Shown: piece by piece, positions 1 through 5,390 of the stretch | Layout: every line of letters starts with the position of its first letter | Position numbering within the stretch: position 1 is the stretch's first letter | Assembly (NCBI GenBank): GCA_016870695.1 | Contig: VGAV01000188.1 | Location: 1 to 5,448, forward strand | DNA length: 5,448 nucleotides | Reading direction: 5' to 3' | Origin: Actinomycetota bacterium | GTDB lineage: Bacteria > Actinomycetota > Actinomycetes > Actinomycetales > Microbacteriaceae | Notes under the pieces: generated by a model | The model's database searches: none | What the model saw: the letters and a program-made list of their open reading frames with translations, nothing else | What the model was told of the DNA's origin: nothing | Program-made: the position numbers and the translations under genes

Positions 1-69
1 GCGATCGGGGTCACGCGGATGACGCACCACCGCACGCTGCGGGACCTGCAGCCGAGCCTCATCGGCTGA
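1..69 (+). CDS. C-terminal end of an unidentified protein (partial, 5' end outside window)
   Basis: Reading in frame 1 from the first base gives 22 codons ending in TGA at 67-69; the peptide starts AIGVTRMTHH and ends in LQPSLIG. All 22 codons end in G or C, which is the codon pattern of the confirmed genes in this window, so I think this is the true tail of a rightward gene that begins upstream. The fragment is too short to assign a family and I do not recognise it. It converges on the histidine kinase gene, with 70 bases between the two stop codons. It could instead be a chance open stretch at the window edge, since GC-rich DNA has few stop codons. Confidence 0.5.
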   Translation, partial: AIGVTRMTHHRTLRDLQPSLIG

Positions 70-81
70 CCGGTGCGGGCA

Positions 82-111
82 GCCGCGGCGTGCGGCCGGG
101 CGGGCCGCGGC
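82..111. terminator. Probable terminator hairpin between convergent genes
   Basis: The palindromic octamer GCCGCGGC occurs at 82-89 and again at 104-111, so the two can pair as an 8-bp stem around a 14-base loop. A competing stem pairs GCGGCC (92-97) with GGCCGC (103-108) around a 5-base loop. Either fold would be very stable. No T-run follows on either strand, which is common for actinobacterial terminators. The position, between the stop of the rightward gene (69) and the stop of the leftward kinase (140), is where a bidirectional terminator is expected. In DNA this GC-rich, short palindromes also arise by chance. Confidence 0.45.
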
Positions 112-143
112 GGCGCGGGGTCAGCCACCGCGGCGCGGGTCAG
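110..143. repeat. Short direct repeat over the kinase stop codon
   Basis: GCGGCGCGGGGTCAG at 110-124 is repeated as GCGGCGCGGGTCAG at 130-143; the copies are 20 bases apart and differ by one G. The second copy contains the kinase stop codon (TCA at 140-142, TGA on the minus strand), so the first copy supplies a second TGA-like triplet just beyond the gene end. It looks like a small tandem duplication or slippage product. No function is evident. Confidence 0.5.
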
Positions 144-1582
144 GCCGGCAGCCGCACCTCGAAGACCGTCCGGCCGGGGACGCTGTCGACGGCGATGCGT
201 CCGCCGTGCGCCTCGGTGATGGCGCGGGCGATCGACAGGCCGAGGCCGGTGCTCCCGGCGTCGCGGTTGCGAGCGTCGTCGCCGCGGGCGAAACGGTCGA
301 ACAGCCGCGCCGCGAGCGCCGGGTCGATGCCGGGCCCCGTGTCCGCGACGCGGAGCACGGCCTCCCCGCCCTCCCGCGCGAGCGTCAGCGTGACCACCGT
401 GCCCGGCGGCGTGTGCGTCTGCGCGTTCCGCAGCAGATTCGCGACGACCTGACGCAGGCGGTTCTCGTCACCCGTCACGGCGATGAGGTCGTCCGTCATG
501 TCGAGGCGCCAGTCGTGGGTCGCGTCGGCCGCCTGCGCGTCGCTCACGGCGTCGATCGCGAGCAACGTCAGCTCCACCTCCTCGTGGCGCAGCGGCTGAC
601 CGGCATCCAGGCGGGCGAGCAGGAGGAGGTCCTCGACGAGGGATGCCATGCGCCGGGCCTCCGACTCGATGCGATCGAGCGAGCGCGCCTGCGTGGGCGT
701 CATCGGGGCGCCCTCGCCAAGGGAGAGCTGCGCATAGCCGCGCACGCTGGCGAGCGGCGTGCGGAGCTCGTGACTGGCGTCCGCGATGAAGCGGCGCAGC
801 TGGTCCTCGCTGTGCTGCCGCGCCTCGAGGGAGGCCTGGACGTGACCGAGCAGGTCGTTCAGCGACGCCCCCACGCGTCCCACCTCGGTGTCGCCGTCGG
901 TGTCGGCCGGCGCGACTCGGTCCGGGATGTCGACGGCCCCCTCCGCGAGCGAGAGCGTCGACACCCGCTGGGCGACCTCCGCCACGCGGTCGAGCGGCCG
1001 GAGGCTCCGCCGCACGAGCCACGACAGCCCGACGACCGCGATCAGCAGCGTCACCGCCGAGACCGCGACGAGGATGACGGTGAGCGCGGTCGTCGTCGCC
1101 GTGACGTCGGCCTGCGACGTCCCCGCGTAGACCGTGGTGCCGTCGCGGTCGGCCGCGGCCACGCGGAACGAGCCCAGCTCGCCGCCGAGGTCCACCGTCT
1201 CGACGGTGCCGTCCGTCGGAACCGCCGCCTCCAGCTGCGCGAGCTGGGTCTCGCTCAGGTCGACCTGGGTGCCGTCCGAGCGGGTGTAGCCCGACATGCG
1301 GACGGTCCCGTCGGCATCGACCACCGCCTGCAGCGAGCCGATCCGGGGCGCCGGGTCGCCGGCATCCATCCCGGGAGGCCGTCCGGCGTCGGAGGGCGGC
1401 TCGCCCGATCCGCGACCGGCGACGAACGAGAGTCCTTCGGTCACCTGCTGGTCGAGGCGGTCGAGCACGAACGACCGCAGCGAGAGGATCGTCGCGAGGC
1501 TCATCACCACGAAGGCCAGCGCGACGAGCGCGCTGGTCCCGACGACGAGCGTGCGCCGGAGGGTCCACCGGCGCCGGCTCAT
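140..1582 (-). CDS. Sensor histidine kinase, membrane-bound, HAMP-HisKA-HATPase type
   Basis: A 480-residue transmembrane kinase that would autophosphorylate on histidine and pass the phosphate to the regulator encoded just upstream. The N-terminus is basic (MSRRRW), followed by membrane segment 1 at about residues 12-35. An extracytoplasmic sensor region spans about 36-164 and includes a Pro/Gly/Asp-rich stretch at about 57-79. Membrane segment 2 is at about 165-190 and a HAMP linker at about 190-250. The HisKA H-box is FIADASHELRTPL with the phosphoacceptor at H271. The ATPase domain shows the N-box (N382, N386), the G1 box DTGPG at 414-418, the F-box LFDRFARGD at 428-436 and the G2 box STGLGLS at 444-450. 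All catalytic motifs are intact. The frame is open further upstream, but I chose the ATG at 1582 because its ATGA overlaps the regulator stop by 4 bases, which implies translational coupling, and because the extra upstream residues are Arg-rich out-of-frame-like sequence lying inside the regulator gene. The long sensor region separates it from short-looped Bce-type intramembrane-sensing kinases. The ligand is unknown. Confidence 0.95.
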   Translation of the reverse strand: MSRRRWTLRRTLVVGTSALVALAFVVMSLATILSLRSFVLDRLDQQVTEGLSFVAGRGSGEPPSDAGRPPGMDAGDPAPRIGSLQAVVDADGTVRMSGYTRSDGTQVDLSETQLAQLEAAVPTDGTVETVDLGGELGSFRVAAADRDGTTVYAGTSQADVTATTTALTVILVAVSAVTLLIAVVGLSWLVRRSLRPLDRVAEVAQRVSTLSLAEGAVDIPDRVAPADTDGDTEVGRVGASLNDLLGHVQASLEARQHSEDQLRRFIADASHELRTPLASVRGYAQLSLGEGAPMTPTQARSLDRIESEARRMASLVEDLLLLARLDAGQPLRHEEVELTLLAIDAVSDAQAADATHDWRLDMTDDLIAVTGDENRLRQVVANLLRNAQTHTPPGTVVTLTLAREGGEAVLRVADTGPGIDPALAARLFDRFARGDDARNRDAGSTGLGLSIARAITEAHGGRIAVDSVPGRTVFEVRLPA

Positions 1583-2301
1583 GAGGCCTTGATCGTGTAA
1601 CCGACGCCGCGCACCGTGTGGATGAGGGGGTCGCCGAGCGTGTCGATCTTCTTCCGCAGGTACGACACGTAGATCTCGACGACGCTGCCGGTGCCGCCGA
1701 AGTCGTAGCTCCACACCTGGTCGAGGATCTGCGCCTTGCTGAGCACCCGCCGCGGGTTCTGCATCAGGTACCGCAGGAGCTCGAACTCCTTGGCGGTGAG
1801 CTTGATCGGGACGCCGCCCCGCTCCACCTCGTACGACTCCTCGTCGAGGGTGAGATCGCCCACCCGCAGCCGCGTCTCCGCCTCGGCGGCGGCGGCGACG
1901 TGGCGGCGGGCCATCCCGCGCAGGCGCACCACGACCTCCTCGAGGTTGAACGGCTTCGTCACGTAGTCGTCGGCTCCGGCCGAGATCCCGGCGATGCGGT
2001 CCTCCACGGCGTCCTTGGCCGTGAGGAACAGCACGGGCGCGTCGTTCCCCGCCGCGCGGACCCGACGGAGCAGCTCCATCCCGTCCAGGCCCGGCATCAT
2101 GATGTCGAGGACGAGCAGATCCGGCCCGAACTCACGGATCACGTTCAGCGCCTCCTGGCCGTTCGCCGCGGTGCGCGTGTCCCACCCCTCGTTCTGCAGC
2201 GCCATGCGCAGCAGCTCGCTGAGGTTCGCCTCGTCATCGACGACGACGGCGCGGATCGGCGACCCGTCGGGGCGGGTGAGCGGCAAGGGGCGTGAGGACA
2301 T
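1579..2301 (-). CDS. Response regulator, OmpR/PhoB family (winged helix)
   Basis: DNA-binding partner of the kinase it overlaps by 4 bases. From the ATG at 2301 it has 240 residues. The receiver domain spans about 16-125, with acidic residues D22/D23, phosphoacceptor D66 in LDIMMPG, T94 in FLTAK and K116 in YVTKPF, all in the canonical order. An Ala/Glu-rich linker (about 134-142) leads to a winged-helix output domain at about 144-238. The recognition helix lies in SVVEIYVSYLRKKI and the terminal hairpin in HTVRGVGYTI. The YDFGG...VVE.YVSYLR pattern resembles PhoP/TrcR-type actinobacterial regulators. The start is uncertain: the frame stays open to an ATG at 2313 and a GTG at 2325. No good Shine-Dalgarno precedes any of the three. 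I prefer 2301 because MSSRPLPLTRPDGSPIR looks like a normal regulator N-terminus, whereas the eight extra residues include a cysteine and A-ending codons. The direct repeat upstream is its likely binding site, which suggests autoregulation. Confidence 0.95.
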   Translation of the reverse strand: MSSRPLPLTRPDGSPIRAVVVDDEANLSELLRMALQNEGWDTRTAANGQEALNVIREFGPDLLVLDIMMPGLDGMELLRRVRAAGNDAPVLFLTAKDAVEDRIAGISAGADDYVTKPFNLEEVVVRLRGMARRHVAAAAEAETRLRVGDLTLDEESYEVERGGVPIKLTAKEFELLRYLMQNPRRVLSKAQILDQVWSYDFGGTGSVVEIYVSYLRKKIDTLGDPLIHTVRGVGYTIKAS

Positions 2302-2351
2302 GGATGCCAGCATGCACGCTGTCACGCCGCCGCGCCACGCGGCATAAGTGC

Positions 2352-2357
2352 TTCATA
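2352..2357 (-). promoter_or_regulatory. Possible -10 of the leftward regulator-kinase operon
   Basis: On the minus strand, TATGAA (2357 down to 2352) matches 4 of 6 positions of TATAAT. It lies just downstream of the 9-base direct repeats, which would occupy its -35 region. Transcription would start near 2345, giving a leader of about 40 bases to the ATG at 2301. No recognisable -35 is present, so the call depends on position and on this being the only A/T-rich patch nearby. Confidence 0.3.
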
Positions 2358-2361
2358 GAAA

Positions 2362-2381
2362 CGGTGAGGGAGCGGTGAGGG
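2362..2381. promoter_or_regulatory. Likely response-regulator operator: tandem direct repeat in the divergent region
   Basis: CGGTGAGGG occurs perfectly at 2362-2370 and again at 2373-2381, an 11-base period, or about one helical turn. OmpR/PhoB-family regulators bind head-to-tail direct repeats of about this spacing as dimers on one DNA face. The pair lies 54-73 bases before the permease start and ends 9 bases before a TAnnnT -10 element, so it covers the -35 zone where no good -35 hexamer exists. That is the layout of an activator-dependent promoter. The site also lies upstream of the regulator gene in the other direction, so one operator could serve both operons. Binding by this particular regulator is inferred from position. 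Confidence 0.65.
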
Positions 2382-2390
2382 TGCCGTTCC

Positions 2391-2396
2391 TACCGT
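2391..2396 (+). promoter_or_regulatory. -10 element of the transporter operon promoter
   Basis: TACCGT fits the actinobacterial -10 pattern TAnnnT. The region 17-18 bases upstream (about 2368-2374) has no TTGACA-like hexamer and is instead filled by the direct repeats, consistent with activation by a bound regulator. The expected start point is near 2403, giving a leader of about 32 bases that includes the ribosome site at 2423-2430. Confidence 0.45.
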
Positions 2397-2422
2397 CTCC
2401 CTGACGGCCGCACCCCGCGTCC

Positions 2423-2430
2423 GGAAGGAG
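2423..2430 (+). promoter_or_regulatory. Ribosome binding site of the permease gene
   Basis: GGAAGGAG lies 4 bases before the ATG at 2435. It contains a full AGGAG core and fixes the permease start. It is much stronger than anything in front of the divergent regulator gene, so the transporter may be translated at a higher level per transcript. Confidence 0.8.
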
Positions 2431-2434
2431 AACC

Positions 2435-3898
2435 ATGTACGGCACCTACCTGCGGCGCGAACTCGCCGGCCGCACCAAGCAGACGGTCATCGTCGCGGTC
2501 GGGCTGGCGATCGCCATCGCGCTCGTGATCGTCGTGAACGCGCTGTCGGCCGGCGTGCGGGACGCGCAGACGCAGGCGCTGTCGACGGTCTACGGCGTCG
2601 GCACCGACCTGACCGTCACCGGCGCGCAGACGCAGCCGGGGGAGGGCGGGGGCGGACCCCGCTTCGACTTCAGCGCCGAGGACGGGTCGACAAGCGACGG
2701 CACGACGACCCTCAGCCAGTCGCGCCTGATGACCGACATGATGCGGGGGACCCTGGATGCCACCACCGTCTCGACCGTCACCGGTCTGGACGGTGTGTCC
2801 GGCGCCACGGGAGCCCTCGCCCTGACCAACACGACCTTCTCCGGCGAGATCCCCGACCGCAGTGCGGACGCCGGGACCGACGGCACGGAGACCGGGGGCA
2901 TGGGCCAGCCTCCCGCCGGCGGTCCCGGCGGTGACGGCGGCAGCGCCTTCGGCGTCGACTCGTTCAGCGTGCTCGGAGTCGACCCGGCGGCATCCATCGG
3001 TCCGCTCTCGTCCGTGACCGTGTCCGAGGGCCGGGCCCTGGCGGCGAGCGACGCCGGCGCGGACGTCGCGGTGGTCGACGCCACCTACGCGGCGAGCGCC
3101 GGACTCACCGTCGGCGGCACGGTCGACGTGGGCGGCACGGCGATGGAGATCGTGGGGATCGTCTCCTCCGCCTCCGCCGACGCGGACACCGCGGCGAACG
3201 TCTACCTCCCCCTCGATGTCGCGCAGACCCTCGCGGGCGTGGGCGATGTGGTGTCGACCGTGTACGTGCAGGCCGCCTCGGCGGACGCCATCGACGCCGT
3301 CCAGAGCGAAATCTCGACCGCCCTCCCGGACGCCACCGTGAGCTCGCAGTCCGAGCTGGCGTCGACCGTGTCCGGCTCGCTGTCCAGCGCGTCGTCGCTC
3401 ATCACGAACCTCGGCACCTGGCTGTCGATCGTCGTCCTGGTCGTCGCGCTCGCCCTCGCGGTCCTCTTCACCATCTCCGGCGTCGCCCGCCGCACCCGCG
3501 AGTTCGGGACGCTCAAGGCGATCGGCTGGTCGAACGGCCGCATCGTCCGGCAGGTGGCCGGCGAGTCCCTGGCGCAGGGGCTGCTCGGCGGCGTGGCCGG
3601 CCTGATCCTCGGGCTCGGCGGCATCCTGCTCGTCAACGTCATCTCCCCCACGGTGTCCGTGGCCGCCGAGACCACCGGCGGACCCGAGGGCATGGGCGGC
3701 CCCGGCGGCGGCGGTCCCGGCGGCTTCGGCCAGGCGGCGGCCCAGGCGACCGACATCGTCCTCAGCGCCCCGGTGACCCCCGTCGTCGTCCTCGCCGCGG
3801 TCGGCATCGCCGTCCTCGGCGGCGTGCTCGCCGGCGCCTTCGGCGGATGGCGCGCCGCACGCCTCAGCCCCGCCGCCGCCCTCCGCTCGGTCGCGTGA
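2435..3898 (+). CDS. ABC transporter permease, MacB/FtsX-type, four membrane segments
   Basis: A 487-residue membrane subunit that would pair, as a dimer, with the ATPase encoded 31 bases downstream. Segment 1 is at about residues 17-38. A large extracytoplasmic MacB-like domain covers about 40-325, including the typical VSEGRAL (196-202) and the strand-rich VGGTVDVGGTAMEIVGIV stretch (226-243). Segments 2, 3 and 4 are at about 326-349, 379-403 and 447-471. Between 2 and 3 lies the FtsX-family coupling motif RRTREFGTLKAIGWS (352-366), which contacts the ATPase, and the C-terminus ends in the family pattern WRAARLSPAAALR (472-484). The protein is longer in Gly/Pro than usual for the family: low-complexity stretches sit at about 65-78, 150-170 and 415-432, all predicted to be outside the membrane. 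In MacB-type pumps the extracytoplasmic domain moves with ATP hydrolysis to push substrate outward without the substrate crossing the bilayer through the pump. The substrate here is unknown. The start is fixed by GGAAGGAG. Confidence 0.93.
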   Translation: MYGTYLRRELAGRTKQTVIVAVGLAIAIALVIVVNALSAGVRDAQTQALSTVYGVGTDLTVTGAQTQPGEGGGGPRFDFSAEDGSTSDGTTTLSQSRLMTDMMRGTLDATTVSTVTGLDGVSGATGALALTNTTFSGEIPDRSADAGTDGTETGGMGQPPAGGPGGDGGSAFGVDSFSVLGVDPAASIGPLSSVTVSEGRALAASDAGADVAVVDATYAASAGLTVGGTVDVGGTAMEIVGIVSSASADADTAANVYLPLDVAQTLAGVGDVVSTVYVQAASADAIDAVQSEISTALPDATVSSQSELASTVSGSLSSASSLITNLGTWLSIVVLVVALALAVLFTISGVARRTREFGTLKAIGWSNGRIVRQVAGESLAQGLLGGVAGLILGLGGILLVNVISPTVSVAAETTGGPEGMGGPGGGGPGGFGQAAAQATDIVLSAPVTPVVVLAAVGIAVLGGVLAGAFGGWRAARLSPAAALRSVA

Positions 3899-3918
3899 GC
3901 GGCACCCCCTCGTCCTCG

Positions 3919-3924
3919 AAGGAG
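3919..3924 (+). promoter_or_regulatory. Ribosome binding site of the ATPase gene
   Basis: AAGGAG is 5 bases before the ATG at 3930. The 31-base gap after the permease stop contains no promoter-like or hairpin sequence, so the two genes are almost certainly one transcript with independent translation starts. Confidence 0.8.
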
Positions 3925-3929
3925 ACATC

Positions 3930-4637
3930 ATGACCCTCACCGCCCCCACCCTCACGGCCACCGCGTACCGCCTCCAGGGCGTCACCCGCACCTACCGCCA
4001 GCGCGACCGCACCGTCCGGGCCCTGGCCGGCATCGACCTGGAGATCGCCGCGGGCGACTTCGTCACCATCCAGGGCCCCACCGGCGGCGGCAAGTCGACG
4101 CTGCTGCAGATGCTCGGCGCGCTCGACCGTCCCAGCACCGGGTCCGTCCTGCTGGGCGAGCTCGACATCGCCCGCGCCGGCAACCGCGAGCTGGGACGCG
4201 TGCGCGCCGAGCAGATCGGTTTCGTGTTCCAGGGCTTCAACCTCATTCCCACGCTCACCGCGGCCGAGAACGTCGACATGGGCCTGGAGCCGCTCGGACT
4301 CGATCGGGACGAGCGCGCCCGGCGCGTAACCGAGTCGCTCGCGCGGGTCGGCCTGGCCGATCGCGCCGACCACCGGCCCGGCGAGCTGTCCGGCGGTCAG
4401 CAGCAGCGCGTCGCGATCGCCCGCGCGGTCGCCAAGCGGCCGCGGGTCCTGCTGGCGGACGAGCCCACCGGCAACCTCGACGAGCGGATGCGCGACGAGA
4501 TCCTCGATGTGCTCGAGACGCTGAACGCCGAGGGGCTGACGCTCGTCGTCGTCACCCACGATTCCGCCGTCGCCCGTCGCGCCCGTCGCCGCCTCCGTCT
4601 GGCGAAGGGCGTGGTGGCCGACATCACGCACGCGTGA
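3930..4637 (+). CDS. ABC transporter ATP-binding protein, MacB/LolD-type
   Basis: A 235-residue cytoplasmic ATPase that powers the upstream permease. All nucleotide-binding motifs are present in order: Walker A GPTGGGKST at 49-57 (K55), Q-loop glutamine Q101 in FVFQGFNL, signature LSGGQQQR at 153-160, Walker B VLLADEPT at 173-180 with catalytic E178, D-loop GNLD at 181-184 and switch histidine H210 in VVVTHD. The length and the FVFQGFNLIPTLTAAENV segment are typical of the LolD/MacB/FtsE ATPase class used for lipoprotein, peptide or macrolide export rather than nutrient import. The Walker A has Gly-Gly-Gly where many relatives have Ser-Gly-Ser or Ser-Gly-Ala; this keeps the GxxGxGKS/T consensus. 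The last 25 residues are Arg-rich and have no added domain. It is the last gene of the operon, and a strong hairpin begins 9 bases after its stop. Confidence 0.96.
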   Translation: MTLTAPTLTATAYRLQGVTRTYRQRDRTVRALAGIDLEIAAGDFVTIQGPTGGGKSTLLQMLGALDRPSTGSVLLGELDIARAGNRELGRVRAEQIGFVFQGFNLIPTLTAAENVDMGLEPLGLDRDERARRVTESLARVGLADRADHRPGELSGGQQQRVAIARAVAKRPRVLLADEPTGNLDERMRDEILDVLETLNAEGLTLVVVTHDSAVARRARRRLRLAKGVVADITHA

Positions 4638-4645
4638 CCTCGCGA

Positions 4646-4683
4646 GGCGCGGGGGACGGACGTTCGCTGCCGTCCCCCGCGCC
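4646..4683 (+). terminator. Terminator hairpin of the transporter operon
   Basis: GGCGCGGGGGACGG (4646-4659) pairs perfectly with CCGTCCCCCGCGCC (4670-4683): a 14-bp stem with no mismatch around a 10-base loop. It starts 9 bases after the ATPase stop. The bases that follow (CGCGCGTCAAG) are not a T-run, so it would be a U-less intrinsic terminator or a 3'-end stabiliser, as is often seen in actinobacteria. It separates the transporter operon from the next gene's promoter, about 40 bases further on. Confidence 0.8.
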
Positions 4684-4720
4684 CGCGCGTCAAGTCCCGT
4701 ATCCCCGCGGAACCGGGCGC

Positions 4721-4726
4721 TACAGT
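4721..4726 (+). promoter_or_regulatory. -10 element of the SRPBCC gene promoter
   Basis: TACAGT matches TAnnnT and 4 of 6 positions of TATAAT. It sits in the only less GC-rich patch between the terminator and the next gene, 34 bases before the ATG at 4755. No clear -35 is visible at 17-18 bases upstream. The start point would be near 4733, giving a leader of about 22 bases containing GAGGAGA (4744-4750). Confidence 0.5.
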
Positions 4727-4754
4727 CTGTCCACAACGACCGCGAGGAGACCCG

Positions 4755-5297
4755 ATGGCCGCCCGCAACACCCGGCTGATGCAGTGCACGCCCGACGATG
4801 TCTTCGCCGTCCTCTCGGACGGCTGGCTCTACCCGGTGTGGGTGGTCGGGGCCACGCGCATGCGGGACGTCGACCCCGGTTTCCCCCGGGTCGGGACGCA
4901 GATCCATCACTCCCTCGGCGTCTGGCCGATCATGCTGCACGACGAGACCGAGGTCGTCGAGTGGGCGCCGCCGCAGCGGCTCCGTCTCCGCCCGAGCGCG
5001 AGCGTCCTGGGCCGCGGCGTCATCCGCATCGACGTCCGGCCGCATGACGTCGGTGCAGCGGTGACGATGGTCGAGGAGCCGGTGTCCGGTGTCGCCGCGC
5101 GGCTCCCCCGCCGGCTGTGGGCGCCGCTGCTGCGCCTCCGCAACCACGAATGCCTGAACCGCCTGGCATTCCTCGCCGAAGGTCGCGTCGCCGAGCGCGC
5201 CACCGGCGAACTGGTGCAGCGGCCGGAGGTGCCGGAACCCGTGGGCGGGACGCCGTCGCCCGAGGCGCTCGAAGACGTCCGCGGCACCGGACTCTGA
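4755..5297 (+). CDS. SRPBCC (START/Bet v 1-like) fold protein, function unknown
   Basis: A 180-residue soluble protein. The first 145 residues have the layout of the SRPBCC helix-grip fold. An opening strand leads into TPDDVFAVLSDGWLYPVWV (12-30), where the short helix and the tryptophans before a VVGA strand are typical. A strand with a conserved-looking PGFPRVGTQIHHS (41-53) follows, then successive strands (63-70, 73-81, 86-96, 101-108), and a long C-terminal helix at about 119-143. Members of this superfamily bind hydrophobic ligands in a deep cavity, and some are polyketide cyclases or lipid carriers. No catalytic residues can be assigned here. The last 35 residues are Pro/Glu/Gly-rich and look disordered. 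There is no signal peptide or membrane segment. The start is supported by GAGGAGA 4 bases upstream. The gene follows the transporter terminator and has its own promoter, so a functional link to the transporter is not shown. Confidence 0.85.
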   Translation: MAARNTRLMQCTPDDVFAVLSDGWLYPVWVVGATRMRDVDPGFPRVGTQIHHSLGVWPIMLHDETEVVEWAPPQRLRLRPSASVLGRGVIRIDVRPHDVGAAVTMVEEPVSGVAARLPRRLWAPLLRLRNHECLNRLAFLAEGRVAERATGELVQRPEVPEPVGGTPSPEALEDVRGTGL

Positions 5298-5317
5298 CCC
5301 GCGGGGCTCCCTCGCCG

Positions 5318-5375
5318 TGACTTGCCCCACATGTACGCGAAACGCGGGGCCCGGCGTACATCTGCGCCAACTCAG
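5318..5375. repeat. Palindromic intergenic repeat, copy 1
   Basis: A 58-base unit starting TGACTTGCCCCA and ending CGCCAACTCAG, 20 bases after the SRPBCC stop codon. It is an imperfect inverted repeat: the left arm (5318-5338) and right arm (5354-5374) match at 17 of 21 positions. The inner 8 bases, ATGTACGC/GCGTACAT, pair perfectly around a 15-base GC-rich loop. All four mismatches are C opposite C on the plus strand. It could act as a terminator or 3'-end stabiliser for the SRPBCC gene, or be a REP-like mobile repeat. I see no coding potential in it. Confidence 0.85.
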
Positions 5376-5390
5376 CGCCCAGAGCTCCAA

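Noticed and set aside
206..1600. Plus-strand open frame of 464 codons opposite the kinase gene
   Set aside because: The product is Arg/Val/His-rich with no fold signature, and the opposite strand carries every kinase motif. It is a shadow frame.
1583..1714. N-terminal extension of the kinase by 44 residues
   Set aside because: The extension lies inside the regulator's coding sequence in another frame and is Arg/His-rich. The ATGA overlap at 1579-1582 is the standard coupled start, and it puts a basic tail directly before membrane segment 1.
2390..3991. Minus-strand open frame of 533 codons opposite the permease gene
   Set aside because: Its product is Arg/Gly/Asp/His-rich low-complexity sequence with no domain. 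It is the antisense shadow of a well-supported permease in DNA with few stop codons.
4634..5047. Plus-strand open frame of 137 codons starting at the ATPase stop codon
   Set aside because: It runs through the terminator hairpin and then out of frame through the SRPBCC gene, gives an Arg/Pro-rich product and has no ribosome site.
3864..5390. Minus-strand open frame of 508 codons opposite the ATPase and SRPBCC genes
   Set aside because: It crosses a terminator, a promoter and part of the intergenic repeat, has no recognisable domain, and opposes two genes with intact motifs. It is a shadow frame.
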